This document shows, piece after piece, positions 1 through 6,003 of a stretch of 11,535 nucleotides of DNA. Below the pieces are notes generated by a model, which was given only the letters and a program-made list of their open reading frames with translations, had not been told where the DNA came from and did not search any database. Where the stretch lies: contig JARVJW010000077.1 of NCBI GenBank assembly GCA_029775955.1, positions 1 to 11,535 on the forward strand. The letters run 5' to 3'. Numbering within the stretch: the stretch's first letter is position 1; each line of letters opens with the position of its first letter. A program made the position numbers and the translations under genes. The DNA comes from Nitrososphaeria archaeon. GTDB taxonomy: Archaea > Thermoproteota > Nitrososphaeria > Conexivisphaerales > UBA164.

Positions 1-1
1 G

Positions 2-586
2 CCTGCGCTGAAAGGGACTGATACACAGAGCATTTCTAACATAGCGCACATACAGAACGACTTAGGGAGGAATAGCCTGCAGAAGCACAACAAACAGAAG
101 AAGTACAGGAAACTGCGCCAGGCCAGAGGTAGGCAAAAGAACCGCATCAATGATTTGCAAAAGCTACGGAGATGGTAAAGGAAAACCCAGGCGCATCGTT
201 TGTCTTTGAAGACTTGGACTAGTGGAAACAATAAGGGCAGGAAGTTCAGGACAAAGTTGAACAAGTGGCCATACAGGCTTTACCAAAAGATAATTGAATA
301 CAAGTCCTCATTCAAGACCGTTTACGTTAACCCAAGATAGACTTCAGAGTGTCCTGTCTGTGGTGATAAGCTGAAGCACCCGGCTTGGAGGATATCGAAA
401 TGCGAAACCTGTGGCGTGGACTACGACAGGCTGGCCTCACTTGCCATAACCCTGCGCCTCTGCGGCTACCGTGAGTGCGGATGGCCTTCTTTGAAGGATG
501 AATACCTGTATACCGGCCATGAGCCTAAAGTGGCCGGAGCGGGCTTGAAAGTCAACGCTCCGAATGAAGGTTATAAGAAATTATAA
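2..586 (+). pseudogene. tnpB: Decayed IS200/IS605-family tnpB, 3' part (5' end outside window)
   Basis: This is the C-terminal part of an RNA-guided TnpB-type nuclease, readable only by switching frames. Frame 2 gives basic helical sequence from base 2 to about 160. Frame 1 then gives VKENPGASFVFEDL (about 172-216), with the RuvC-type glutamate in FEDL. Frame 2 resumes around 215-224 with NKGRKFRTKLNKWPYRLYQK. An in-frame TAG at 338-340 sits just before the zinc-ribbon, in VNPR-stop-TSECPVCG. The ribbon continues with CETCGVDYDRLASLAITLRL, and the protein ends VNAPNEGYKKL with TAA at 584-586. Two frameshifts and one nonsense codon mean it cannot make a working protein. The CPVCG...CETCGVDYDR ribbon differs from the two other tnpB relics here, so this is a separate lineage. 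The family is recognised from motifs and no database search was run. Confidence 0.85.
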
Positions 587-590
587 CCTT
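567..590 (+). repeat. Perfect 10-bp hairpin at the tnpB 3' end (probable IS right-end structure)
   Basis: AAGGTTATAA (567-576), loop GAAA (577-580), TTATAACCTT (581-590). The arms are perfect reverse complements and the loop is a GNRA tetraloop when transcribed. It overlaps the last codons and the stop of the tnpB relic. IS200/IS605 elements carry subterminal hairpins at the right end, and the 3' part of the tnpB transcript forms the guide-RNA scaffold. That this hairpin has such a role is inferred from position and shape. Confidence 0.75.
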
Positions 591-600
591 TCAGAAACGG

Positions 601-606
601 AATAGG
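601..606. repeat. Left copy of target-site duplication (AATAGG)
   Basis: AATAGG abuts the left inverted repeat of the MITE-like element and is repeated exactly at 747-752, next to the right inverted repeat. Confidence 0.75.
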
Positions 607-746
607 CTGCTTTGTTGCATTAATTAAAAGTTGGGCTAATTATTTAAAAATTAGGATAAATTACCGATTTAAAATAAATAATTTCTTTAATTAAAATTTG
701 AAATTATTAACAAATTAACTATTTTTTGATATATGCAACAAAGCAG
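607..746. mobile_element. 140-bp MITE-like element with terminal inverted repeats
   Basis: The left end CTGCTTTGTTGCAT (607-620) is the exact reverse complement of ATGCAACAAAGCAG (733-746). Similarity continues inward, with 20 of 23 positions matching between 607-629 and 724-746. Both ends are flanked directly by AATAGG (601-606 and 747-752), as expected of a target-site duplication. The inside is very A/T-rich and holds no open frame of note. Short length, inverted ends, a duplicated target and no coding capacity fit a miniature inverted-repeat element moved by a transposase encoded elsewhere. The TTTGTTGCA end recalls ends of some IS5/IS903-group elements, but that family link is weak. Confidence 0.8.
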
Positions 747-752
747 AATAGG
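747..752. repeat. Right copy of target-site duplication (AATAGG)
   Basis: AATAGG abuts the right inverted repeat at 746 and matches 601-606. It ends only a few bases before the probable tRNA promoter. Confidence 0.75.
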
Positions 753-759
753 CAAATAG

Positions 760-766
760 TTTTTAA
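760..766 (+). promoter_or_regulatory. Probable TATA box of tRNA-Ser
   Basis: TTTTTAA is the best A/T-rich TATA-like run upstream of the tRNA. An archaeal start about 26 nt downstream would fall near 789, leaving a leader of about 24 nt for RNase P to remove. The assignment is positional only. Confidence 0.4.
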
Positions 767-812
767 GCCAGCTGGTCTTACGTTCTGTTAACCTTCACTG
801 TCATAGGGATCT

Positions 813-896
813 GCCGGGGTCCCCTAACCTGGTATGGGGCAGGCCTGCTAAGTCTGTGGGCGAAAGCCCATGCGGGTTCAAATCCCGCCCCCGGCG
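813..896 (+). tRNA. tRNA-Ser (anticodon GCU)
   Basis: The cloverleaf folds fully. The acceptor GCCGGGG (813-819) pairs perfectly with CCCCGGC (889-895). The anticodon stem is CAGGC (840-844) with GTCTG (852-856), including one G-T pair, and the loop CTGCTAA gives anticodon GCT at 847-849, reading AGC/AGU. A long variable arm, GGGC-GAAA-GCCC (858-869), marks a class II tRNA. The T arm is GCGGG-TTCAAAT-CCCGC (872-888). The discriminator base is G896, as usual for serine tRNAs. The 3' CCA is not encoded; the next bases are CCT. No intron is present. Confidence 0.95.
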
Positions 897-898
897 CC

Positions 899-903
899 TT
901 TTT
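899..903 (+). terminator. Oligo-T terminator after tRNA-Ser
   Basis: TTTTT directly follows the tRNA 3' end. Runs of T on the coding strand are the usual archaeal termination signal. Confidence 0.5.
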
Positions 904-1104
904 AACAGAGGGGAAAATCCCGCTCTATGGGTTGAATGAAAGCTAACTGAAAAGCATATAGTGCTTCCTTGGAGAACAATATTCCTGATGGAAGGCTCTC
1001 GGATTGAGAGTGTGTATAAAGGCGTTCCTATGGTTTGCTATTCATCTGACCATGCCAAAAGGTCTCTTCGGGGATGGTCGCGCACAACATACATTCGCAA
1101 GAAG
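904..1104. other. Non-coding stretch, probably remnant of an IS element
   Basis: No recognisable gene is seen between the tRNA and the right-end-like hairpin. An open frame from a GTG at 961 to 1146 runs through the hairpin and into the 3' end of the glycosyltransferase gene, and its translation matches no family I know. The stretch contains GAATGAAAGC near 933, reminiscent of the GAATGAAGG seen just before the hairpin at 567. It may be the worn interior of the element whose right end is at 1105-1141. Confidence 0.35.
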
Positions 1105-1141
1105 GGAAGCCTACACGCGTTAGCGGTGGGAGGCACATCAC
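1105..1141 (+). mobile_element. IS200/IS605-like right end (solo hairpin and terminal TCAC)
   Basis: GCCT (1109-1112) pairs with AGGC (1131-1134) around an inner CGC-GTTA-GCG stem-loop (1116-1125), followed by ACATCAC. The pattern GGAAGCC-stem-loop-GTGGGAGG-n-TCAC is how many archaeal IS605-type right ends look. The tnpB relics at 3301-3327 and 10486-10512 end in a comparable way. No adjoining tnpB can be read, so this would be an isolated end. Recognition rests on pattern memory. Confidence 0.55.
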
Positions 1142-2337
1142 GATGATATGTAACCAAGCTTCGTCGTCCTGTGAAAGTGCCCCTTTTTAAGTGCAAACCC
1201 TCTCATGCTTGCGTATATTGCAAATGGAACAAAAATAAAGTATAGCGCTTCTGATAAAACAGCAACGAGGGGATTTACGCCCATTTTTAATGTTGATGCC
1301 ACCATAGTAACGAACCCCGATACCAAAGTGAATACGCTCACTGGGATTAACACAAGCTGGAAGGCTACGTTATTTAAAGCTAAATATGCCCCCATTACTG
1401 TTGATATAATCAGGAGCAACATAATAAGAGGTGAAAACCCAGTCATTATTATATCAACTTTTGAAAATAAATCCATATCGCTTTTCGTGATTTTCCTGAA
1501 ATGTTTTACTGTTGCCCTTACCATTCCCTCACTCCACCTTATATATTGCTTTATTGCTTCTTCAGGTGTATAAGGTGATTCGCACCTCGTTACCACTTCT
1601 TTGTCATATATTATCCTATGGCCGCTGCTGAGTAGCCTCAGCGTAAGGTCCCAGTCCTCCCCAATATCTTCAGTAAATTTGAACTTTTTTAATAGTTCAG
1701 TTTTTATGATGAAGTTGCTGCCAGTTATTGATACTGGAAGGCCAACCATTTCCCTTGAGGGCTGTTCTATTAACTGATAATATCCCTGTATTACAGCTGC
1801 TGCTTTAGCTATTCTGTTATAGCTTATATTTAGGTCAGGAGCCTGAACCCCTTGCACTACATCATATCCGTCCTCTATTCTGGCAACAAACCTGCTTATC
1901 AGGTCCTTTTCTGGTAGGCTGTCAGCGTCAAGCACAATAGCATATTCTGATTTTTTATTGAAAAATTTTAGTGATTCATTTATTGCTCCTCCCTTCCACC
2001 CATTTCTGTTATTCCTATGAACAACTTTTGCCTTGGTGGCCCACTTTGCAAGTTTCTCCGTAGTGCCATCATTTGAATCGTCAACTACTATTACTTCATA
2101 ATTATCATAATCAAATGAAGTGCACCTTTCCATCACCCTTTCTATGACTTTCTCTTCATTGTATACAGGCAATACAACTGTAACCATTGGGCTTTGCGCT
2201 GGGCTTGAAGCCTGCAAACTTTTATGCTTTATAAATCTAACAGTTGAAAAAAAGTATGGTCTGAAAGTGTAAGCCAAAAACACCATTGTAACTGTCCCAT
2301 AGCCGGCTATAAGCAGTGAAGATACATTTGGGTTCAT
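1138..2337 (-). CDS. Membrane glycosyltransferase, GT2 family
   Basis: This processive-type family 2 glycosyltransferase moves a sugar from a nucleotide-sugar to an acceptor at the membrane. Of 399 residues, about 7-27 form an N-terminal membrane segment. The GT-A domain follows with VVLPVYNEE (about 54-62), DDSNDGT (86-92), the metal-binding DAD (137-139), GEDWD (226-230, candidate catalytic acid) and QYIRW (264-268, the QxxRW motif). Three C-terminal membrane helices lie at about 297-322, 326-348 and 353-378. This order resembles cellulose-synthase-like and lipid-linked glycosyltransferases. The acceptor is unknown; lipid or surface glycan is a reasonable guess for a wall-less archaeon. The start at 2337 is supported by TTATAAA about 28 nt upstream, giving a leaderless mRNA. 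The stop TGA (1138-1140) lies inside the IS-like right end, so the last few residues may differ from the ancestral tail. Confidence 0.88.
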   Translation of the reverse strand: MNPNVSSLLIAGYGTVTMVFLAYTFRPYFFSTVRFIKHKSLQASSPAQSPMVTVVLPVYNEEKVIERVMERCTSFDYDNYEVIVVDDSNDGTTEKLAKWATKAKVVHRNNRNGWKGGAINESLKFFNKKSEYAIVLDADSLPEKDLISRFVARIEDGYDVVQGVQAPDLNISYNRIAKAAAVIQGYYQLIEQPSREMVGLPVSITGSNFIIKTELLKKFKFTEDIGEDWDLTLRLLSSGHRIIYDKEVVTRCESPYTPEEAIKQYIRWSEGMVRATVKHFRKITKSDMDLFSKVDIIMTGFSPLIMLLLIISTVMGAYLALNNVAFQLVLIPVSVFTLVSGFVTMVASTLKMGVNPLVAVLSEALYFIFVPFAIYASMRGFALKKGHFHRTTKLGYISS

Positions 2338-2360
2338 TGCTATTCAGTTAGCAATTTGTG

Positions 2361-2369
2361 GTTTATAAG
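2361..2369 (-). promoter_or_regulatory. TATA box of the glycosyltransferase gene
   Basis: On the minus strand this reads CTTATAAAC. Its centre is about 28 nt upstream of the ATG at 2337, which predicts transcription starting at or next to the start codon. Confidence 0.6.
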
Positions 2370-2473
2370 TAAAGTGTTTATTGCATAGATTTTTATCAAC
2401 AGTGAGCGGGAAAACCCATATCTTTCAATGGATAAGCGAATACAAATATTAATAAACCATAATACAATAAACA

Positions 2474-3300
2474 ATGTTCATGACCATTAAGCTTCCCTGT
2501 GACCAATCAATCTTACAAACAGGAATGCAACTCAGGGAAGCATGCCAGATGGTGCTTTGAAAAGAAGACATACAACAAGTTGGCACACACAAACAGGTAA
2601 GCGATTCCCACACTTCTGTCTACTCTGGTGCAGACGAATATACAGCATCTGAAGCAGACAAACAAGTCAATCTGCAGGTCTTAATATACAATAGAGCGTT
2701 CTACCCTGACTTACAGCCTCCTTAACAACTGTAAACCTTTCCAGTTGCCAATTCTCCATTGATTGACAAATAATGGCCAATACATTAATGCACAGCTCAC
2801 CATAAAGGAAAATGTTCTTACTGGTTTAAATATCAGAAAAGAGGCGTAAAAGTTGTGGAATAGGTGTAGCTGTTCTGTCAAAGTTATTCAATTCAAAGCG
2901 AAGGGTTAAGATATCAATACAACAGAAAGAGATTACAGCACGTGGGCACTCGTTACGCTCACCGCAAAGACGATTAATGCTTAATCATGTATATCAAAAC
3001 CTGCCATTTGACGTCTTGAGTCAAAGAAGATGAAAAACAAGGGAAGGAAATTTAAGCTCAATCTCCTCAAGCAATTCATTAAATACAAGGCCATAAGCAA
3101 AACAATGTTGTTTGTAAACAAGATATACACATAAATGTTCAAAATGAGGTTACAACAATAAGAACAACAGAAAAGGTCTTTTAATTGCCTGAACTGTAGC
3201 TTTCAATTAAATGCCTCAGGGAACATTGAAGGTAAATCTGGGTGCTGCTGTCAACCAGCAAATCGTTAGCTTGGTGAATCCATGTTTGCGGGGAGACCAG
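2474..3300 (+). pseudogene. tnpB: Heavily decayed tnpB (IS200/IS605 family)
   Basis: This relic fills most of the gap between the glycosyltransferase and ligase genes. The start is readable: ATG at 2474 leads into MTIKLPCDQSILQTGMQLRE, then a TnpB-like N-terminus with KKTYNKLAHTNR and AIPTLLSTLVQT in shifting frames and interrupted by stops. Further on come INAQLTIKENVLTGLNI (beta-barrel-like part) and RKFKLNLLKQFIKYK (about 3047-3091, equivalent to the basic stretch after the RuvC glutamate). Last is a half zinc-ribbon, NCLNCSFQLNASGNIEG (3183-3233). Only one CxxC pair survives and the RuvC aspartate block is not recognisable. Many stops and frameshifts show it is long dead, and older than the other two relics judging by its disorder. 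Boundaries are approximate. Confidence 0.72.
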
Positions 3301-3327
3301 CAACTCCTTTAGCGGTTAGTAGTTGAC
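3295..3327 (+). mobile_element. Right end of the decayed tnpB element
   Basis: CAACT (3301-3305) pairs with AGTTG (3321-3325) around CCTTTAGCGG, and the sequence ends AGTAGTTGAC. This is the form expected of an IS605-type right end, with a stem-loop followed by a terminal TTGAC-like motif. It lies just downstream of the zinc-ribbon relic, where the element should end. Confidence 0.55.
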
Positions 3328-3375
3328 GTAATGTAGGTTCCCTAAAAGGCATAATGAATGGAATTCTTAAAACGG

Positions 3376-3381
3376 TTATAT
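3376..3381 (+). promoter_or_regulatory. TATA box of the DNA ligase gene
   Basis: TTATAT is centred about 26 nt before the ATG at 3405, the exact spacing for a leaderless archaeal mRNA. It also supports this start codon over the in-frame ATG at 3414. Confidence 0.6.
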
Positions 3382-3404
3382 CTAAAGCTGTTTAAAGCAT
3401 ATTT

Positions 3405-5180
3405 ATGGAAACAATGTTCAATGTGCTTGTTGAGCACTTTAAAGATATGGAAAATACAAGCAAAAGGACAGAACTAACCTCCATCCTAGCTCAACTTTTT
3501 AATTCAATTTCTGTAGATGAAATAGATAAGGTGGTTTACCTGACACAGGGAAAGCTATACCCGGATTATATGGGGATAGAACTTGGAGTTGCTGAGAAGA
3601 CAATTGTAAAAGCAATAAGTAAGTACTCAGGGATAACTGAAGGGAAGATCATGGATGAATACAGGAAGACAGGAGACCTAGGAGACGCGGTGGGTAATAT
3701 AGTAAAAGGCAAAAGGCAAATGAGCTTTTTTTCAGAAAGGCTCACTGTTAACAGGGTTTACTCCACTCTTGACAGAATAGCTAGGTCATCTGGAAAGGGT
3801 TCTCAGGAGATCAAGCTATCATACCTTTTGAGCCTGCTAAATGATGCTGAGCCGGATGAGGCTAGGTACATTGTAAAAATGGTCCTTGGAACCCTCAGGC
3901 TAGGTGTAGCGGATTACACAGTGCTTGATGCCCTGGCTTTTGCAAGGTCAGGCACAAAGAATTCAAGGGAGATCCTGGAAAGGGCTTATAACCTTTCAGG
4001 GGACCTTGGGCTTGTAGCTGCAACCCTAATGAAAGAAGGAGAAGATGCGGTAAAGAGGATAGGCATAACCATCGGCAGGCCCGTTAGGCCAATGCTAGCT
4101 GAAAGGGTTCCAGATATAAAGGGGGCTTTAGAATATATGGAAAATGGCTGCACAGCTGAATACAAGTACGATGGCGAAAGGGTTCAGATACACAAAAGGG
4201 GGAAAAATGTGATGCTATTTTCAAGAAGGTTGGAAAATATAACTATGCACTACCCTGATATAGTTAAAATCTCATTGAAAAGCATAGAAGTTGATGAAGC
4301 AATTGTGGAAGGGGAAGCTGTTGCCGTTGACCAGAATACAGGTGAATTTTTCCCTTTCCAGGAACTGATGCATAGGAGGAGGAAATATGGCATCAAAGAG
4401 GCAATGGACCTTTACCCTGTAACCCTTTTCCTTTTTGATGTAATGCTAGTTGATGGGGAACAGCTAATTGACCTGCCCCTTACTGAAAGGAGAAAAATCT
4501 TGTGGAAATCAGTTAAAAGTGACGAGAAGGTGCAGTTTGCAACTCACATTGAAACAAAGGAAGCTGATAAGCTGGAAGTTTTCATGGACCAGGCAATAAC
4601 TGATGGCTGTGAAGGGCTTATGTTGAAGGACAATTCATCAACGTACAGGGCAGGAGCAAGGGGATTTTCGTGGATAAAGCTAAAGAGGGACTACCAAGGT
4701 GAGCTTGGCGACACTCTGGACCTAGTAGTTGTCGGTGCATTTTACGGAAGGGGAAGAAGGGCTGGAGCATACGGCACATTGCTCACGGCTGTTTATGACC
4801 CTGACAATGATTTGTTCTATACAGTTTCAAAGGTTGGTGCAGGCCTCACTGACCAGGACCTGGCAAGCTTCCCAAAGCTCCTTGACCCCTACAGGATACC
4901 TCACAGGCATGCCAGGGTTTCCTCAAATCTTGAAGCAGATGCCTGGTTTGAACCAGTGATAGTAATTGAGGTTCAAGCACAAGAAATAACGCTCAGCCCA
5001 GTTCACACTGCAGCATTTAATTCTGTAAAGGTTGGGGCAGGGCTTGCGCTAAGGTTTCCCAGGTTCACCGGAAAGGTCAGGAATGATAAGGGCCCTGAAG
5101 ATGCTACAACTGTAAAGGAGCTAATTGAGATGTATGGAAATCAGAAGAAGAAGCCAATGATTAGCGGAACAGGTCCTTAG
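3405..5180 (+). CDS. lig: ATP-dependent DNA ligase (archaeal type)
   Basis: This enzyme seals nicks in DNA during replication and repair through an enzyme-AMP intermediate. At 591 residues it is close to the usual archaeal length of about 560-600. An N-terminal DNA-binding domain covers about 1-225. The adenylation domain carries motif I EYKYDGER with the nucleotide-accepting Lys254, SRRLENIT (273-280), FLFDVM (342-347), DGCEGLMLK (400-408) and WIKLKRDY (423-430). The C-terminal OB domain ends with motif VI, RFPRFTGKVRNDKG (550-563). All nucleotidyltransferase motifs are present, so the enzyme should be active. Cofactor preference (ATP or ADP as well) cannot be read from sequence. The gene has its own promoter and its last 20 bp overlap the 3' end of cofE on the other strand. 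Confidence 0.96.
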   Translation: METMFNVLVEHFKDMENTSKRTELTSILAQLFNSISVDEIDKVVYLTQGKLYPDYMGIELGVAEKTIVKAISKYSGITEGKIMDEYRKTGDLGDAVGNIVKGKRQMSFFSERLTVNRVYSTLDRIARSSGKGSQEIKLSYLLSLLNDAEPDEARYIVKMVLGTLRLGVADYTVLDALAFARSGTKNSREILERAYNLSGDLGLVAATLMKEGEDAVKRIGITIGRPVRPMLAERVPDIKGALEYMENGCTAEYKYDGERVQIHKRGKNVMLFSRRLENITMHYPDIVKISLKSIEVDEAIVEGEAVAVDQNTGEFFPFQELMHRRRKYGIKEAMDLYPVTLFLFDVMLVDGEQLIDLPLTERRKILWKSVKSDEKVQFATHIETKEADKLEVFMDQAITDGCEGLMLKDNSSTYRAGARGFSWIKLKRDYQGELGDTLDLVVVGAFYGRGRRAGAYGTLLTAVYDPDNDLFYTVSKVGAGLTDQDLASFPKLLDPYRIPHRHARVSSNLEADAWFEPVIVIEVQAQEITLSPVHTAAFNSVKVGAGLALRFPRFTGKVRNDKGPEDATTVKELIEMYGNQKKKPMISGTGP

Positions 5181-5931
5181 CGTCTGGTCTGTTTAGTTTC
5201 CTGGCGCTGTCTTCAGCAGCTTCATACCTGTAGCCTCTTATTATAGCTGCAGGAATGCCCTTACTCTTTCCCATTACAAGCTCCGCAGCGGAAGCAAGTT
5301 CGTCGGCCTGAGCTATCAGTGTTACCTTCAGCTTTCTGCCGTAAAGGTCATACTTCCCCCTGTAATCTCTCATCACCTTTATGCCACTTGCGCCAATTGC
5401 CATATCAACCTGCCCTTCCCTCCAGGCCCTTCCATAAGTGTCGCTTATTATCACAGCCACGTCTGCCCCCGTCAGCCTTTTTATGGTTTTCCTGACCTTC
5501 CTTGCGGAAGCGTCCGGCTTTTTCGGAAGCAGGAGCAGAGCGCCATCATTCCCAATGTTGCTCTTATCAGCACCAGAATTTGCGCCAACAACGCCAACTG
5601 TTGATTCAGTTAAAAGGAGCCCCTTCCTCATCCTTACAACCCTCTTTGATGCTGATAGTATGGCCTCAATTTCCCTGGGGTCCTTCCTTACCACCTTTGA
5701 TGAATTAATGGCAAATTCCCCTGGAGCAATACTGTCAAGCATGACGAACCTCCCCTCAGCCTTTGACACTATCTTAGAAGCTATTACAACTATGTCCCCG
5801 CTTTTTAATTCCAGCTTAATTTTCTTGCAAGCGTCAACAAGGAGTGAGCCTACATCATCTCCCTCCTTTACGTGGGGCATCCCCTGAACTGCAAACACCT
5901 CTATTCTGTCACTCATCTCCGAATCTTCCAT
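5161..5931 (-). CDS. cofE: Coenzyme F420-0:L-glutamate ligase
   Basis: CofE adds one or two L-glutamates to F420-0 using GTP, a late step in making the deazaflavin cofactor F420. The conserved family blocks are present (numbered from the chosen start): VIASKIVSKAEG (about 49-60), GANSGADKSN (116-125), LLPKKPDASAR (about 134-144), ISDTYGRAWREGQ (162-174) and ADELASAAELVMGK (209-222). An upstream ATG at 6007-6009 would give 282 residues. I prefer ATG 5929-5931 (256 residues) for three reasons: a TATA box is centred about 26 nt before it, the length matches the archaeal family (about 250), and the longer form would overlap the divergent kinase start. This is the one-domain archaeal form without the nitroreductase-like domain of bacterial FbiB. 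It implies that the organism makes F420. Confidence 0.94.
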   Translation of the reverse strand: MEDSEMSDRIEVFAVQGMPHVKEGDDVGSLLVDACKKIKLELKSGDIVVIASKIVSKAEGRFVMLDSIAPGEFAINSSKVVRKDPREIEAILSASKRVVRMRKGLLLTESTVGVVGANSGADKSNIGNDGALLLLPKKPDASARKVRKTIKRLTGADVAVIISDTYGRAWREGQVDMAIGASGIKVMRDYRGKYDLYGRKLKVTLIAQADELASAAELVMGKSKGIPAAIIRGYRYEAAEDSARKLNRPDAKDLFR

Positions 5932-5950
5932 GGCTTGATATTTTTCCCCA

Positions 5951-5961
5951 TTTAAATAAAA
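5951..5961 (-). promoter_or_regulatory. TATA box of cofE
   Basis: On the minus strand this reads TTTTATTTAAA, centred about 26 nt upstream of the ATG at 5931. It sets the start codon of cofE, because transcripts starting there would lack the upstream ATG at 6009. Confidence 0.6.
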
Positions 5962-5974
5962 GCTTGATGTAATA

Positions 5975-5985
5975 CTTTTATTCTT
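5975..5985 (+). promoter_or_regulatory. Probable TATA box of the PfkB-family kinase gene
   Basis: CTTTTATTCTT is centred about 25 nt before the ATG at 6004. It lies back to back with the cofE TATA box, so two divergent promoters share the 72 bp between the start codons. Confidence 0.45.
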
Positions 5986-6003
5986 ATACTCTAATGCAAC
6001 TAT

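Noticed and set aside
601..752. Single CRISPR-like repeat-spacer unit
   Set aside because: The repeats are inverted, not direct, and occur once. The flanking direct repeats are only 6 bp. A transposon-type element explains them better.
961..1146. Plus-strand open frame of 61 codons starting with GTG
   Set aside because: It runs through the IS-like hairpin and into the 3' end of the glycosyltransferase gene on the other strand, has no recognisable motif, and lacks a convincing promoter at the right distance.
1205..1573. Plus-strand open frame of 122 codons
   Set aside because: It lies wholly inside the glycosyltransferase gene on the opposite strand, whose motifs are complete.
5438..5887. 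Plus-strand open frame of 149 codons
   Set aside because: It is antisense to cofE, whose conserved blocks cover the same bases; the translation is low-complexity and has no family features.
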